Positions 9,026-18,043 of a stretch of DNA of 64,000 bases are shown here, piece after piece. Positions within the stretch are counted from its first letter, which is position 1. Every line of letters starts with the position of its first letter. The notes under the pieces were generated by a model that was given only the letters and a program-made list of their open reading frames with translations, made no database searches and had not been told where the DNA came from. The stretch is taken from positions 1-64,000 of the forward strand of contig NZ_VLKW01000010.1 in the NCBI RefSeq assembly GCF_007830495.1. The letters run 5' to 3'. A program made the translations under genes and the position numbers. The DNA comes from Pseudoduganella flava. Lineage in GTDB: Bacteria; Pseudomonadota; Gammaproteobacteria; Burkholderiales; Burkholderiaceae_D.

Positions 9026-12000
9026 ATGTGGATCACCCGCGTCTCGATCAACAACCCGGTACTTGCGGCGATGGCGATGCTCGCCCTGCTCGTGCTGGGC
9101 CTGTTCTCGTACAGCCAGCTGCGCGTCGAGCGCCTGCCGGACGTGGCGCCGCCGATCGTGACGATCGCCATCGCCTATCCGGGCGCCTCGCCGGGCGCGG
9201 TGGAGACTTCCGTCACCCGCGTCGTCGAACGGGCCGTCAACGGCGTCGCCGGCGTCAAGCAGATCCGTTCGGCCAGCCGGGAAGGCAGCAGCCAGACGTT
9301 CGTCGAATTCACGCTCGATACCGACATGGACCGCGCCGTGCAGGAAGTGCGCGACAAGGTGGCGATGCTGCCGCCCGCGCTGCCCGAGGAAGCGAAGCCT
9401 CCCACCGTCACGCGCATGGGCTGGGAAAACGACCTGCCGGTCGTCTACCTGTCGATGCTGGGGCGCGAGCGCAGCCCCAGGGAGCTGTCGATGCTGGCCG
9501 AGCAGGTCGTGCTGCGGCGCCTGGAACGGGTGGGCGGCGTCGGCCGCGTGGACGTCGGCGGCATGGCCGTGCGGCAGGTGCGCATCGAGCTGGACGTGCA
9601 GCGGCTGATCGCCAGCCAGCTCACCGCGGCCGACATCGTCACGGCCCTGCGCCGCACCAACACGGACATGGCGGTGGGCCTGATCCAGGGCGCCGAGGCC
9701 GATGCGATCGTGCAGGTGGAGGGCAAGATCGCGGACGCGAAGGACTTTCGCGACGTCGTCGTGGCCAGCGCGCAAGGGCGCGCCGTGCGCCTGATGGATG
9801 TGGCCACCGTCGTCGAGCGCGAGCGCGAGCCGACGACGATCGCCCGCGTGGACGGCATCCCCGCGGTGAACTTCGACATCTACAAGCAGCAGGACGCCAA
9901 CATCATCGACACCGGCGAAGGCGTCAAGGACGCGCTGGCGGAGCTGCGCAAGGAACTGGGCCCCGGCATCGACCTGAAGGTGATTTATGCTGACAGCGAC
10001 TGGACCCGCGACTCGCTCGACGGCGTGAAGCGCACGCTAGTCGAAGGCGCGCTGCTGACGGTCGTCATCGTGTTCCTGTTCCTGCACAGCTGGCGCAGCA
10101 CCGTGATCACCGCGCTGACGCTGCCGATCTCCGTGATCGCCTCCTTCATCGCCGTGCATGCCTTCGGCTACACATTGAACTTCATGACGATGATGGCGCT
10201 CTCCCTGTGCATCGGCCTGTTGATCGACGATGCGATCATCGTGCGCGAGAACATCGTGCGGCACACGCGGCTGGGCGTGCCCCATCGGCGCGCCGCGCTG
10301 CTGGGCACCGAGGAGATCGGCCTGGCCGTCACGGCGACCACGCTGACGATCTGCGCCGTCTTCGTGCCGATCGCCTTCACCAAGGGCATCGTCGGCATGT
10401 TCTTCGCCTCGTTCGGCGTCACCGTGGCGGCCGCGGTGCTGGTCTCGCTGTTCGTCAGCTTCACGCTGGACCCGATGCTGTCGAGCGTGTGGCACGATCC
10501 GCCGGCCGCGGCCCGCTGGCCCGTACTCGGCCGGCTCACGGCCGGCATGGAACGGAGCATGGCACGGCTCGAGACGGGCTACGCGCGGCTGCTGCGCTGG
10601 GTGTTCTCGGCGCGCCGCTACCGGTTGTGGTGGCCGTCGATCGGGCTGTGGCGCAGTGTGCGCGAACGCCGCCTTGCCGCATTGCGGCCGCGCCGCGCGA
10701 CGCTGACGCCGCGCGGCATCGTGCTGTGGATCGCCGCGTCCAGCCTGGGCCTTGCCCTGCTGCTCACGCCGCTGGTCGGCACCGAGTTCATGCCCGAGAC
10801 GGACAACGGCTTCATCTCGGTGCGCGTGACGCTGCCGATCGACACGAGCCTGGAACGGGCGGACCGCAAGATCGCCCAGGCGGAACAGGCCATCCGCGCC
10901 AACCCCGAGGTCAGCCTGGTCAGCACGACGATCGGCCTGGGCCGCCTCGGCGAAGGCCGCAACACGGCCAACCTCGATATCCGCCTGCGCGAACGCGCCC
11001 AGCGCAGCCGCACCCAGAAGGAGATCGAGAACGCGATCCGCGACCGGCTGGCCACGATTCCCGGCCTGCAGGTGTCGATCGGCAGCCGGCCCGTGAACGT
11101 GGCGCTGCTCGGGCCGGATCCGGACACGCTGACCGCGCAGACCGCCCGCGTGGCGGCCCGCATCGCCGAAATTCCCGGCGTGGTGGACCTGGAGACGTCC
11201 GTCAAGCCCGGCCTGCCGGCCCAGGCCGTGCGCCTGCGGCCGCTGGCGATGCAGGAGCTGGGGCTGACCGCCAGCGACCTGTCGGTGAGCATGCGCAGCT
11301 ACGTCAACGGCGAGATCGCCACGTACTGGACGGCGCCGGACGGTGAACAGGTCGAGGTGGAGGTGCGGCTGCCGCGCGACCGGCGCACGGCGTTGACGGA
11401 TCTGGCCGGCCTGCCTGTCGCCTATGCCGCGAACGGCACGCCGATCCAGCTCGACAGCGTGGCCCGCTTCGTCCCCATCTTCAACCCCGAAGTGATCAAC
11501 CGGCAGGACCTGCAGCGCCGCCAGGTGATCCATGCGAACGTGCGCGACCGCGCGGCCGGCGACGTCAACGCCGACGTGAAGGCACTGTTGAAAACGATCG
11601 TGCTGCCGCCCGGCTACCGCTTCGACGTGGGCGGCAGCTCGCGCGACCAGGACGAGGCGCTGGCCGACGTGGCGTGGGCGATCGCGTTGTCGGTGATCTT
11701 CGTCTACATCGTGCTGGCATCGCAGTTCGGCAGCTTCCTGCAACCGCTGGCGATCATGGCCACGCTGCCGCTCGCGCTGATCGGCGTCGTACTGTCACTG
11801 CTGTTGACGGGGTCGACGCTGAACCTGTTCTCGATGATCGGCCTGATCATGCTGATGGGCCTCGTCACGAAGAACGGCATCCTGCTGGTCGACTGCGCCA
11901 ACCTGGCGCGGCGGGCCGGCGCCGGCGTGACGGAGGCGCTGCAGCAGGCGGGGACCACGCGCCTGCGGCCGATCCTGATGACGACGGCGGCCATGGTATT

Positions 12001-12202
12001 GGGCATGCTGCCGCTGGCGTTGGCGCTCGACGAGAGCGGCGAGCTGCAGTCGGCGATGGGCCGCGCGATCATCGGCGGCGTGCTGGCATCGACCTTGCTG
12101 ACGCTCGTCGTCGTGCCGGTGCTGTACAGCTACCTGGGCCGCGCGAGCGCCGTCGCGCAGCCGCACGCCGCGCTGCCGGACAGCGAACCGGCCGGCGCCT
12201 GA
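9026..12202 (+). CDS. RND multidrug/hydrophobe efflux transporter (HAE1-type)
   Basis: A 1058-residue inner-membrane proton-driven pump of the AcrB/MexF superfamily, full length for the family. The N-terminus W-I-T-R-x-S-I-N-N-P-V with the first membrane helix, the paired Asp of the proton relay in GLLIDDAIIV (near residue 398), and the mirrored second half ending in LMGLVTKNGILLVD are all present. GGAAGC-type ribosome site precedes the ATG. It forms an operon with the adaptor at 7784. Its place next to the lipopeptide-type operon suggests export of that product or self-protection, but this is inference; RND pumps are also common general efflux systems. Only 9 bp separate its stop from the convergent tyrosinase gene. 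Confidence 0.95.
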   Translation: MWITRVSINNPVLAAMAMLALLVLGLFSYSQLRVERLPDVAPPIVTIAIAYPGASPGAVETSVTRVVERAVNGVAGVKQIRSASREGSSQTFVEFTLDTDMDRAVQEVRDKVAMLPPALPEEAKPPTVTRMGWENDLPVVYLSMLGRERSPRELSMLAEQVVLRRLERVGGVGRVDVGGMAVRQVRIELDVQRLIASQLTAADIVTALRRTNTDMAVGLIQGAEADAIVQVEGKIADAKDFRDVVVASAQGRAVRLMDVATVVEREREPTTIARVDGIPAVNFDIYKQQDANIIDTGEGVKDALAELRKELGPGIDLKVIYADSDWTRDSLDGVKRTLVEGALLTVVIVFLFLHSWRSTVITALTLPISVIASFIAVHAFGYTLNFMTMMALSLCIGLLIDDAIIVRENIVRHTRLGVPHRRAALLGTEEIGLAVTATTLTICAVFVPIAFTKGIVGMFFASFGVTVAAAVLVSLFVSFTLDPMLSSVWHDPPAAARWPVLGRLTAGMERSMARLETGYARLLRWVFSARRYRLWWPSIGLWRSVRERRLAALRPRRATLTPRGIVLWIAASSLGLALLLTPLVGTEFMPETDNGFISVRVTLPIDTSLERADRKIAQAEQAIRANPEVSLVSTTIGLGRLGEGRNTANLDIRLRERAQRSRTQKEIENAIRDRLATIPGLQVSIGSRPVNVALLGPDPDTLTAQTARVAARIAEIPGVVDLETSVKPGLPAQAVRLRPLAMQELGLTASDLSVSMRSYVNGEIATYWTAPDGEQVEVEVRLPRDRRTALTDLAGLPVAYAANGTPIQLDSVARFVPIFNPEVINRQDLQRRQVIHANVRDRAAGDVNADVKALLKTIVLPPGYRFDVGGSSRDQDEALADVAWAIALSVIFVYIVLASQFGSFLQPLAIMATLPLALIGVVLSLLLTGSTLNLFSMIGLIMLMGLVTKNGILLVDCANLARRAGAGVTEALQQAGTTRLRPILMTTAAMVLGMLPLALALDESGELQSAMGRAIIGGVLASTLLTLVVVPVLYSYLGRASAVAQPHAALPDSEPAGA

Positions 12203-12211
12203 CCGCTCGCG

Positions 12212-13696
12212 CTAGCGCGGCACCAGCGCGATGCGGCGCACCGTCGCCACTTCCAGGCCCGCCGTCGGCGCCGTGGGCTGCAAGGTGACCACCAGCGCGC
12301 CGGTGTGCAAGCCGGCGAGGAAGGCGCGCGTCTCGTCGCGCAGCACGAAGCTGGCGTCCTTGCCTGCATCGCTGTCGTGCCCCTCGCTGTCGTGCCCATC
12401 GCCGTCATGGCCGTGCATGCTCTCCAGGCCGAAGAAGTTCAGCTGGCCCACGAACGCCGGGCTGTCCGGCGTCAGCTCCGGGCGGCGCACGCCGTGCACA
12501 TACACATTGAACGCGGCGCCGACGAACTCCATCGCCCTGCGGCCCTCGATCGCCAGGATCAGGTGGCCAGCGCTGCGCAGCCACGGCGGCCCGCCCGCCG
12601 GCGCGCCGTTGGGCCCGTGCAGCCCGACGGCCGCCGGCAGCTCGCCGAGGCGGATGTCGCCGTCCTCGTCCGGCGCATTCGATTCCAGCACGTCGCGCGC
12701 CGCGCGCTGCGCCGACGCGCCCTGGAACGGCAAGCTGCCGGCCGGCCGGTCGAGGTAGGCATCGTAGGCGGCCGGCACGGCAGCCAGCACGTCGCCGATG
12801 CGGCCGATGCGGGGCTGGCCGCGGCTGTCGGCAAACGTGAACGTTTTGTCGAGAAACGCGCTGTCCGACGGATTGCTGCCGCCCGCCGCGTTCCAGCTGG
12901 CCCAGATGCGGTCGATATTGCAATGGTGGACCCAGAACACGGGATCGTTAGCGGCCCATGGCACGGCCCCCATGCCCAGCTTGGTGCCGATGTCGAGATG
13001 CACGGCGCCGTGCAGCAGGCTGTCCAGGTTGGCGCAGAAGCCCGCGTCGCCGTCCTGCGGATTGTAGCTGCCGGACTTCATGCACGCCAGGTCGAGCGCG
13101 AGACGGACCGGGCCCGCCGGCAGCGGCGTGCCGGCATTGATCTCGGCATAGCGGTCGGCCCGGTACAGCGCGCCCCACGTGTAATGACCGGGCTGGCGGA
13201 ATTGAATGGGCAGCGCCTGTTGGGCGGGATCCGTGTAATCCCAGTACGGCAGCGTGAAGCAGTTGTCGCCGGAGACGGCGCGGATCAGGTCTTCGAAGCA
13301 GATCAGGTACAGGCGATGCCACGGCAGGAAGTACTCCTGGGGCTGGCCGAGGTGGGACTGGCACGTGTTCCACATATCGTTGGCCAGCGCCATCGTGGCG
13401 CCGCCGGCCGGATAGATGCGCGCCAGCTCGGCAGCCTTCGTGCGGTCGCCCCGCACCATGTGGGTGTACCACTGGAAGGTCCACGACAGCGGGTTGGATT
13501 CGGGATACCAGCGCTGGCTGTTCATGCGCCGCACGCTGTCGGCATAGGTCGTCAACATGCGCCGCCCGCGATCCGTCGCGAGGCTGTAGCGCATGCGCGT
13601 ACAGGCCCGCGAGGCGGGGTCGGACTGCGGCAGCAAGACGGCTCCCGCCGCCAGCATGCCGGTCTTCATGAATTCCCTGCGTGAAAGCGTCCACAT
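12212..13696 (-). CDS. Tat-exported tyrosinase (type 3 copper oxidase)
   Basis: A 494-residue tyrosinase: oxidises phenols to quinones with a dinuclear copper centre. The N-terminus has a twin-arginine signal (SRREFMK followed by a hydrophobic stretch), so the protein is exported folded. Copper site A is visible around FLPWHRLYL and site B around LLHGAVH and WVHHCNIDRIW. The start at 13696 is preceded by GGAGG at 6 nt; the frame is open further upstream but that extension is unlike a protein. A C-terminal insert near residue 440 is a short His-Asp-Gly repeat that could bind metal. The cupin gene diverges from it. No dedicated copper chaperone is seen nearby. Confidence 0.93.
   Translation of the reverse strand: MWTLSRREFMKTGMLAAGAVLLPQSDPASRACTRMRYSLATDRGRRMLTTYADSVRRMNSQRWYPESNPLSWTFQWYTHMVRGDRTKAAELARIYPAGGATMALANDMWNTCQSHLGQPQEYFLPWHRLYLICFEDLIRAVSGDNCFTLPYWDYTDPAQQALPIQFRQPGHYTWGALYRADRYAEINAGTPLPAGPVRLALDLACMKSGSYNPQDGDAGFCANLDSLLHGAVHLDIGTKLGMGAVPWAANDPVFWVHHCNIDRIWASWNAAGGSNPSDSAFLDKTFTFADSRGQPRIGRIGDVLAAVPAAYDAYLDRPAGSLPFQGASAQRAARDVLESNAPDEDGDIRLGELPAAVGLHGPNGAPAGGPPWLRSAGHLILAIEGRRAMEFVGAAFNVYVHGVRRPELTPDSPAFVGQLNFFGLESMHGHDGDGHDSEGHDSDAGKDASFVLRDETRAFLAGLHTGALVVTLQPTAPTAGLEVATVRRIALVPR
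12371..12415. repeat. Three 15-bp tandem repeats coding a His-Asp tract
   Basis: Units at 12371-12385, 12386-12400 and 12401-12415; the first two differ at one base and the third is diverged. On the minus strand they encode repeats of G-H-D-S/G-x in the tyrosinase C-terminal region. Such in-frame units can expand or shrink by slippage. Confidence 0.75.
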
Positions 13697-14010
13697 GGCG
13701 GCCTCCGTTAGCACTGCCGGCCCCGATGGCCGGCATCCGTGAGGCACATGATCGCGGGCCGCACGCGGAATGCAAGCGGCGGCGGTGCGCGATGCGGCCG
13801 CCGTCAAACTTGGCGCGCTTCGCGGCGCGGGCGTGCAGGATTGGCATTGACATCGCGCCGCGAATGGCGGGCCGGCACATCCGTGTATCCGCATGTATCC
13901 GCGGGCCTGCCGTACACGTTCCGGCGCTAGTGCGCTACACGGCGACATACCGCGCATACATGGGCGTGGCCTACTGTGGGCTCACCGACCACACCACGAA
14001 AGGAACTACC
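13697..14010. other. Divergent intergenic region, tyrosinase and cupin
   Basis: A 314-bp gap with no gene. It must hold the starts of both flanking transcripts. Seen: a hairpin with 8-bp arms at 13715-13735 just ahead of the tyrosinase ribosome site, and a 9-bp direct repeat TGTATCCGC at 13884-13892 and 13894-13902, spaced one helical turn, which could be a regulator site. No convincing -35/-10 pair was found. Confidence 0.4.
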
Positions 14011-14412
14011 ATGAACCACCGCCACACCGCCGTTGCCGCCACTGTGCTGGCATTGACCATGTCGCTGAGCGCGGCCGCACAGACCGCGATGACGGGCGTC
14101 GGCCGGGTCGATTTGCTGCAGAAAGACAGCGCCATCCCCGGCAAGGAGCTGATCCAGGCGCGCGTGGACTTCGGCCACGATGCGCTGGCGCCGCGCCACT
14201 CGCACCCGGGCGAGGAAATCGCGTTTGTCCTGAAGGGAACCCTGCAATACCAGATCGACGGCCAGCCGCCCGTCACGCTGCACGCCGGCCAGTCGCTGTT
14301 CATTCCGGCCGGCGCCGTGCATTCGGCGCGCAATATCGGCGGTGGCGAGTCGCAGGAACTCGCCACCTATGTCGTCGAGAAAGGCAAGCCGCTGGTGGTG
14401 CTGGCGAAGTGA
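14011..14412 (+). CDS. Secreted single-domain cupin
   Basis: A 133-residue protein with a signal peptide (first 22 or so residues ending in AAAQ) and a small cupin barrel. Cupin motif 1 is seen as the HSHPGEE segment followed by G-T-L-Q-Y, and motif 2 as G-Q-S-L-F-I-P-A-G-A-V-H. The two His, Glu and later His would bind a metal. AAAGGAAC lies ahead of the ATG. Cupins of this size may be enzymes or binding proteins, so the role is open; its divergent pairing with the exported tyrosinase suggests work on a related phenolic or quinone in the periplasm, which is inference. Confidence 0.85.
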   Translation: MNHRHTAVAATVLALTMSLSAAAQTAMTGVGRVDLLQKDSAIPGKELIQARVDFGHDALAPRHSHPGEEIAFVLKGTLQYQIDGQPPVTLHAGQSLFIPAGAVHSARNIGGGESQELATYVVEKGKPLVVLAK

Positions 14413-14434
14413 CGATCCGGCCCGCCGGGCCGGG

Positions 14435-15298
14435 TCATGAGGCGGGCTGGGAGTCCGCCGGTTTCTTGTGCGCCGTCTTGCAGGCCGGCTCCTTGCTGGC
14501 CACGGAAGCACACAGCCGCTCGCGGCACTGGGCCTCGCCGGCCGCATTATATTGCTTGCAGATTTTTAATTGCTCGGCCGGCGTCGACTTCTTGCCGCGC
14601 ACATGCGTCATCAGCGCGGCAAGCAATGCCGCATCGCTGTCGGCCTGATTCGGCGCGGCCTTGGCCGGTTTATCGGCCGCGGTTTTCTTGCGCTCCGCCT
14701 TTTTATTCTCGGCCTTGCTTTCGGACCTGCTTTCGGCCTTGTGTTCCGTCGAGCGTTCCGCCTTGTGTTCGGGCTTGTGCTCCGGCTTGCTTTCAGCCTT
14801 GCTTTCCGCCGCTTTCTTCTGCGCGGGGCGCTCGAGCGCCTGCGTCAGCTGGTCCTTCTTTGCCGCCGGCTTGCTTGGCGCTGCTAATACTTCGGTGACG
14901 GACGGCTGTGGCGCCGCAGGGGTCGCCTCCAGCGCGTCACGCACGACGGCAGCGTCGGAGACTGGGGCCGGTGTGGGCACCGGGGTGGGCGCCGGCGCCA
15001 CGGGCGCGGCGGCAACGCGCGGCGCCGCCGCGGGCGCCGGTGCCGAGGCGAGCGCCACCGTGGTGTCGTCGCTCTCGCGCCCCGAGAGGGTGAACAGGCC
15101 GGCCGCGACGGCGATCGTGGCGGCACCGAGGCCGCCCCACAGCAGCGTGCGCGACGTCTTGCGGGCAGGGGCGGACTTCGCCGCCGGTTTCGCATCCAGC
15201 GAACTCAAAATTTGGCGCGCCGGTTCCGCGTTACCGCCCGGCGCGATCAGACTTGGCCGGCCGGGACGGGCCGGGCGATCGCCTTGCTCTTGCAACAT
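14435..15298 (-). CDS. Membrane-anchored Lys/Glu-rich protein with four-Cys tail
   Basis: 287 residues of unknown function. About 55 cytoplasmic residues come first, then one membrane helix (LLWGGLGAATIAVAAGLF), an Ala-Pro linker, a long charged tract of repeated KAESK, EHK and SESK units (14700-14830 in DNA), and a C-terminal piece with Cys spaced C-x10-C-x4-C-x9-C. The start at 15298 has GGAG 5 nt upstream; the frame is open 29 codons further but that part crosses the promoter-like AT-rich gap. The same layout and exact Cys spacing recur in the protein at 48648-49313 at the other end of the T6SS locus. The tail should be in the periplasm, where disulfides can form. Confidence 0.8.
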   Translation of the reverse strand: MLQEQGDRPARPGRPSLIAPGGNAEPARQILSSLDAKPAAKSAPARKTSRTLLWGGLGAATIAVAAGLFTLSGRESDDTTVALASAPAPAAAPRVAAAPVAPAPTPVPTPAPVSDAAVVRDALEATPAAPQPSVTEVLAAPSKPAAKKDQLTQALERPAQKKAAESKAESKPEHKPEHKAERSTEHKAESRSESKAENKKAERKKTAADKPAKAAPNQADSDAALLAALMTHVRGKKSTPAEQLKICKQYNAAGEAQCRERLCASVASKEPACKTAHKKPADSQPAS

Positions 15299-15491
15299 TA
15301 GCTCCTTATTAATTTGCCCGTACTTTACTAGAATCAAGAGAAACTTGCTGCAACTTTTTGCGGTATCGGGTGTCGCGCACCACAATTAATATTTCAACTA
15401 TTTACTCAACCGTGCGCACCAAGTAAGTTATACTTGCAGGCAATGCTTTAAAGATACGAACGATGCACTGTTGTCGCTGGGGGAGTCCACG

Positions 15492-16331
15492 ATGTGGCTG
15501 CTGGCTGTAGGCCTGTATTTCGTGCTGGCCTGCGTCGTCAGCTGGGTGATTCTGTTCCCGTCCGCCCGGGAGATGGTGTGGAACGCGCTGGCGGGCGCGG
15601 GGCAGCGGCTGCAGCGCCGGGCCGGCCAGCTGGTGCGCCGGCAATGGCGCGACGCCGGGGCGCTGGGCGCCAGCGGCCGCGCGTCGGCGGGCGCGCTGGG
15701 CGCATTCCTGCGCCGCCACTACCTGCTGTGCCTGGGTGGCCTGGTCCTGCTGTGCGCGCCGCCGCTCATTGCGGTGCTGCTGGCCAGCCGGTCGACGCTG
15801 AGCGGTTACGAGCCGTCCACGCGCGAGGTGAACACCCAGGTCGCCGACCTGCTCCAGGGCGAGCAGCTGGTGCCGCCGCCGCCGTTGCCGCCACTGGTGT
15901 TCGCGTCGGCGGAAGTGGCGCAGGAGCGGCCGATGCTCGTGTCGGCAAGCCGCGATTGGGCGCAGATGCATCCCGTGTTCACCCAGCGGCTGCTGATGGT
16001 CTTCAAGATCATGAAGGAGCGGCATGGCTACGACATGGCGATCCTGGAAGGCTACCGCAGCCCCGAGCGGCAGAACAAGCTGGCGGCCCTGGGCCCGTCC
16101 GTGACGAATGCGGCCGCGTTCCAGAGCTGGCACCAGTACGGCCTGGCGGCGGACTGCGCGTTCGTGCGCGACGGCAAACTGGTGATCTCGGAGAAGGACC
16201 CGTGGGCGATGCGCGGCTACCAGCTGTATGGCGAGGTGGCCGAGTCGCTGGGCCTGACCTGGGGCGGACGGTGGAAGATGATGGATTTCGGGCACACGGA
16301 ACTGCGCATGCCCGGCGTGATGAAACGATAG
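15492..16331 (+). CDS. tagX: TagX-like membrane-anchored peptidoglycan peptidase (M15 family)
   Basis: 279 residues. Two hydrophobic segments at the N-terminus (about 1-22 and 75-97) anchor a periplasmic M15 (VanY/L-Ala-D-Glu endopeptidase-like) domain. Zinc and catalytic residues are visible in SWHQYGLAADCAF (His and Asp) and in the late FGHTEL (His), with YRSPERQNKL before them. TagX proteins of Acinetobacter and Burkholderia T6SS loci cut peptidoglycan to let the machine assemble. GGGGGAG lies 7 nt before the ATG at 15492; a TTG start 21 bp earlier is possible. It is the first gene of the plus-strand T6SS run, 10 bp before the PAAR gene. Confidence 0.85.
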   Translation: MWLLAVGLYFVLACVVSWVILFPSAREMVWNALAGAGQRLQRRAGQLVRRQWRDAGALGASGRASAGALGAFLRRHYLLCLGGLVLLCAPPLIAVLLASRSTLSGYEPSTREVNTQVADLLQGEQLVPPPPLPPLVFASAEVAQERPMLVSASRDWAQMHPVFTQRLLMVFKIMKERHGYDMAILEGYRSPERQNKLAALGPSVTNAAAFQSWHQYGLAADCAFVRDGKLVISEKDPWAMRGYQLYGEVAESLGLTWGGRWKMMDFGHTELRMPGVMKR

Positions 16332-16341
16332 GAGTACGACG

Positions 16342-16605
16342 ATGGCAGCACCTTTGATCCGCCTGGGCGACAAGACCTCCCATGACGGCACCGTAGTGGA
16401 AGCATCCCGGCTCAGCGACAGCGGCGGCAAGGGGATCGCCCGCGTCGGCGACAAGGTGAGCTGCCCGCGCCACCAGAACGTGACGATCGTGGCCGGCGAC
16501 CCGACGCTGCTCGTCGACGGCCGCCCGGCCGCCCGCCACGGCGACAAGACTTCCTGCGGCGCGACGCTGATCGCCAGCGCCCAGCACAGCATCGACATCT
16601 GCTGA
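16342..16605 (+). CDS. PAAR-domain T6SS spike tip protein
   Basis: An 87-residue stand-alone PAAR protein. It forms the sharp cone on the VgrG trimer and can carry effectors. The pattern of short strands with GD-K-x-S-H, the Cys-Pro-x-His zinc-type segment and a repeated G-D-K-T-S-C is typical. AGGAG lies 7 nt upstream of the ATG. It has no extension, so effector cargo would be bound rather than fused. Confidence 0.93.
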   Translation: MAAPLIRLGDKTSHDGTVVEASRLSDSGGKGIARVGDKVSCPRHQNVTIVAGDPTLLVDGRPAARHGDKTSCGATLIASAQHSIDIC

Positions 16606-16606
16606 C

Positions 16607-18001
16607 ATGCTGTCCTGGTTCCGTACTCTGATCGCGGCCGGCGCATCGTTCGGCGCCGCCTGGGCGGGCGCCGTGTGGTACTGGCGCGCCAACAACGTGG
16701 CGCCGGGCTCCGGCGACCTGGCCCTGTACCTGCTCGTCGTGCCGACCGTGCTGCTGCTGTCCGCCCTGGGCATCGCCAAGCTGCGCGAGCGGATGAACGC
16801 CGCGCCGGCCACCCCGTCCGCCAACGCCGCCGCCACGCCGGCAGCGGCCGCGCAAGCCGCCGACGTCGCCGCTGTCGCGCCATTGGCGATCGTCGCGGCG
16901 GCCGTGCACGTGCCCCATGGCGCCTCGGTGCACGCATGGCGCGATGCGCTGGCCGAAGGCAACGCCCGCCCTGCCCTCGACGATGAACTGATCGACGACT
17001 ACGGCTACCCGGTAATGGCCGCGCGCATCGCGGACCTTGACGACGAGCCGGTACGCGAAGCCGTCACCGCGTGGCTGGCCGGCCGCACGGTGCCGTTCGA
17101 CGACGCGCAATGGCGCGCGCTGGCCGCCGGCCAGGCCGTCGCCACCGAACTGGCCGCGCCGCTGGCGGACCATCCGGCGCTGGCCCAGCATGCGGCCCGT
17201 GTCGACACCCGCGAGCCGTCGCCGCTGCCCCAGCTGCAACTCCACTTCGCACTACCGGCCGACTGGACGCCGCCGCAGCGTGACGCCGCCGCCGGCTGGT
17301 TCGCCCACGTGGTCGCGCACACCGCCGGCTGGCCGGCCGAACGGATCGCCGCCGCCGTCACCGACGATGCGGCGGCTACCCTCGCCCGCCTGTTCCCGGC
17401 CGACGGACAAGGCGTGCTGGCCGCGCTCCTGGCGTGCGGCTCGCAGCTCGACACCGCCACGGTCGACCACCTGGCCGCCGGCGGCAAGCTGTTCACGGCA
17501 CGCCAGCAGCAAGGCCGCATTCCCGGCGAAGGTGCGGCCGCGCTGCTGGTGGCCGATGCGGCCCAGGGCGCCCTGCTTGGCGCGGCGGACAACGGCCTTG
17601 GCGTGCTGCGCGCCGTCGCCAGCGGCCAGCGCGAGCAGGATGCCGATACCGCCCGGCGCACCGACGCGCAGGCATTGCAGGCAGCCTGCACGCAGGCGCT
17701 CGAGCGCGCCCACGTGACGCCGGACCAGGTGGCGTTCATCGCCGCCGACACGGACCACCGCACGGGCCGCGTGATGGAGCTGATGGCGGTGCTGCCCGAA
17801 CGCATGCCGCAGCTGGACGCCACCACCGACATCGTATCGGCCGGCAGCGCGTGCGGCGCCTGTGCCCCCGTGCCGTTCGTGGCCGCGCTGGCACTGGCCG
17901 CCGTCGAAGCGCACGAGCGCGCCGCGCCCGTCCTGTGCGTCGGCAATCTCGATCCTTACCGCCGCGACGTGGCCGTCATCGCGCCGCCCGCCGCGGCCTG
18001 A
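16607..18001 (+). CDS. T6SS-linked membrane protein with thiolase-like C-terminal part
   Basis: 464 residues. Two membrane helices at the N-terminus (about 5-25 and 38-58) are followed by an Ala-rich linker and a large soluble region. The last third resembles a ketoacyl-synthase/thiolase fold: a T-P-D-Q-V-A-F-I-A-A-D-T-D-H element, then SAGSACGACAPVPFVAALALA, where family members carry the nucleophile elbow, and a closing N-L-D-P strand. I do not see a full catalytic triad, so it is probably a structural or binding relative. Its place between PAAR and tssM matches a gene found in Burkholderia T6SS clusters (tagY by my recollection, unsure). It starts 1 bp after the PAAR stop. Confidence 0.7.
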   Translation: MLSWFRTLIAAGASFGAAWAGAVWYWRANNVAPGSGDLALYLLVVPTVLLLSALGIAKLRERMNAAPATPSANAAATPAAAAQAADVAAVAPLAIVAAAVHVPHGASVHAWRDALAEGNARPALDDELIDDYGYPVMAARIADLDDEPVREAVTAWLAGRTVPFDDAQWRALAAGQAVATELAAPLADHPALAQHAARVDTREPSPLPQLQLHFALPADWTPPQRDAAAGWFAHVVAHTAGWPAERIAAAVTDDAAATLARLFPADGQGVLAALLACGSQLDTATVDHLAAGGKLFTARQQQGRIPGEGAAALLVADAAQGALLGAADNGLGVLRAVASGQREQDADTARRTDAQALQAACTQALERAHVTPDQVAFIAADTDHRTGRVMELMAVLPERMPQLDATTDIVSAGSACGACAPVPFVAALALAAVEAHERAAPVLCVGNLDPYRRDVAVIAPPAAA

Positions 18002-18043
18002 GTCACAAGCGTATACCTCTCAAGCTATCACCTCTTCTTCATC

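Noticed and set aside
12208-12219. A 12-bp perfect palindrome at the meeting point of the pump and tyrosinase genes
   Set aside because: It has no loop or T run and is simply alternating G and C around CTAG; too little to call a terminator.
14700-14830. Short repeated DNA words that first suggested a CRISPR-like or phase-variation array
   Set aside because: They are degenerate in-frame codons for a Lys/Glu/Ser/His tract without unique spacers.
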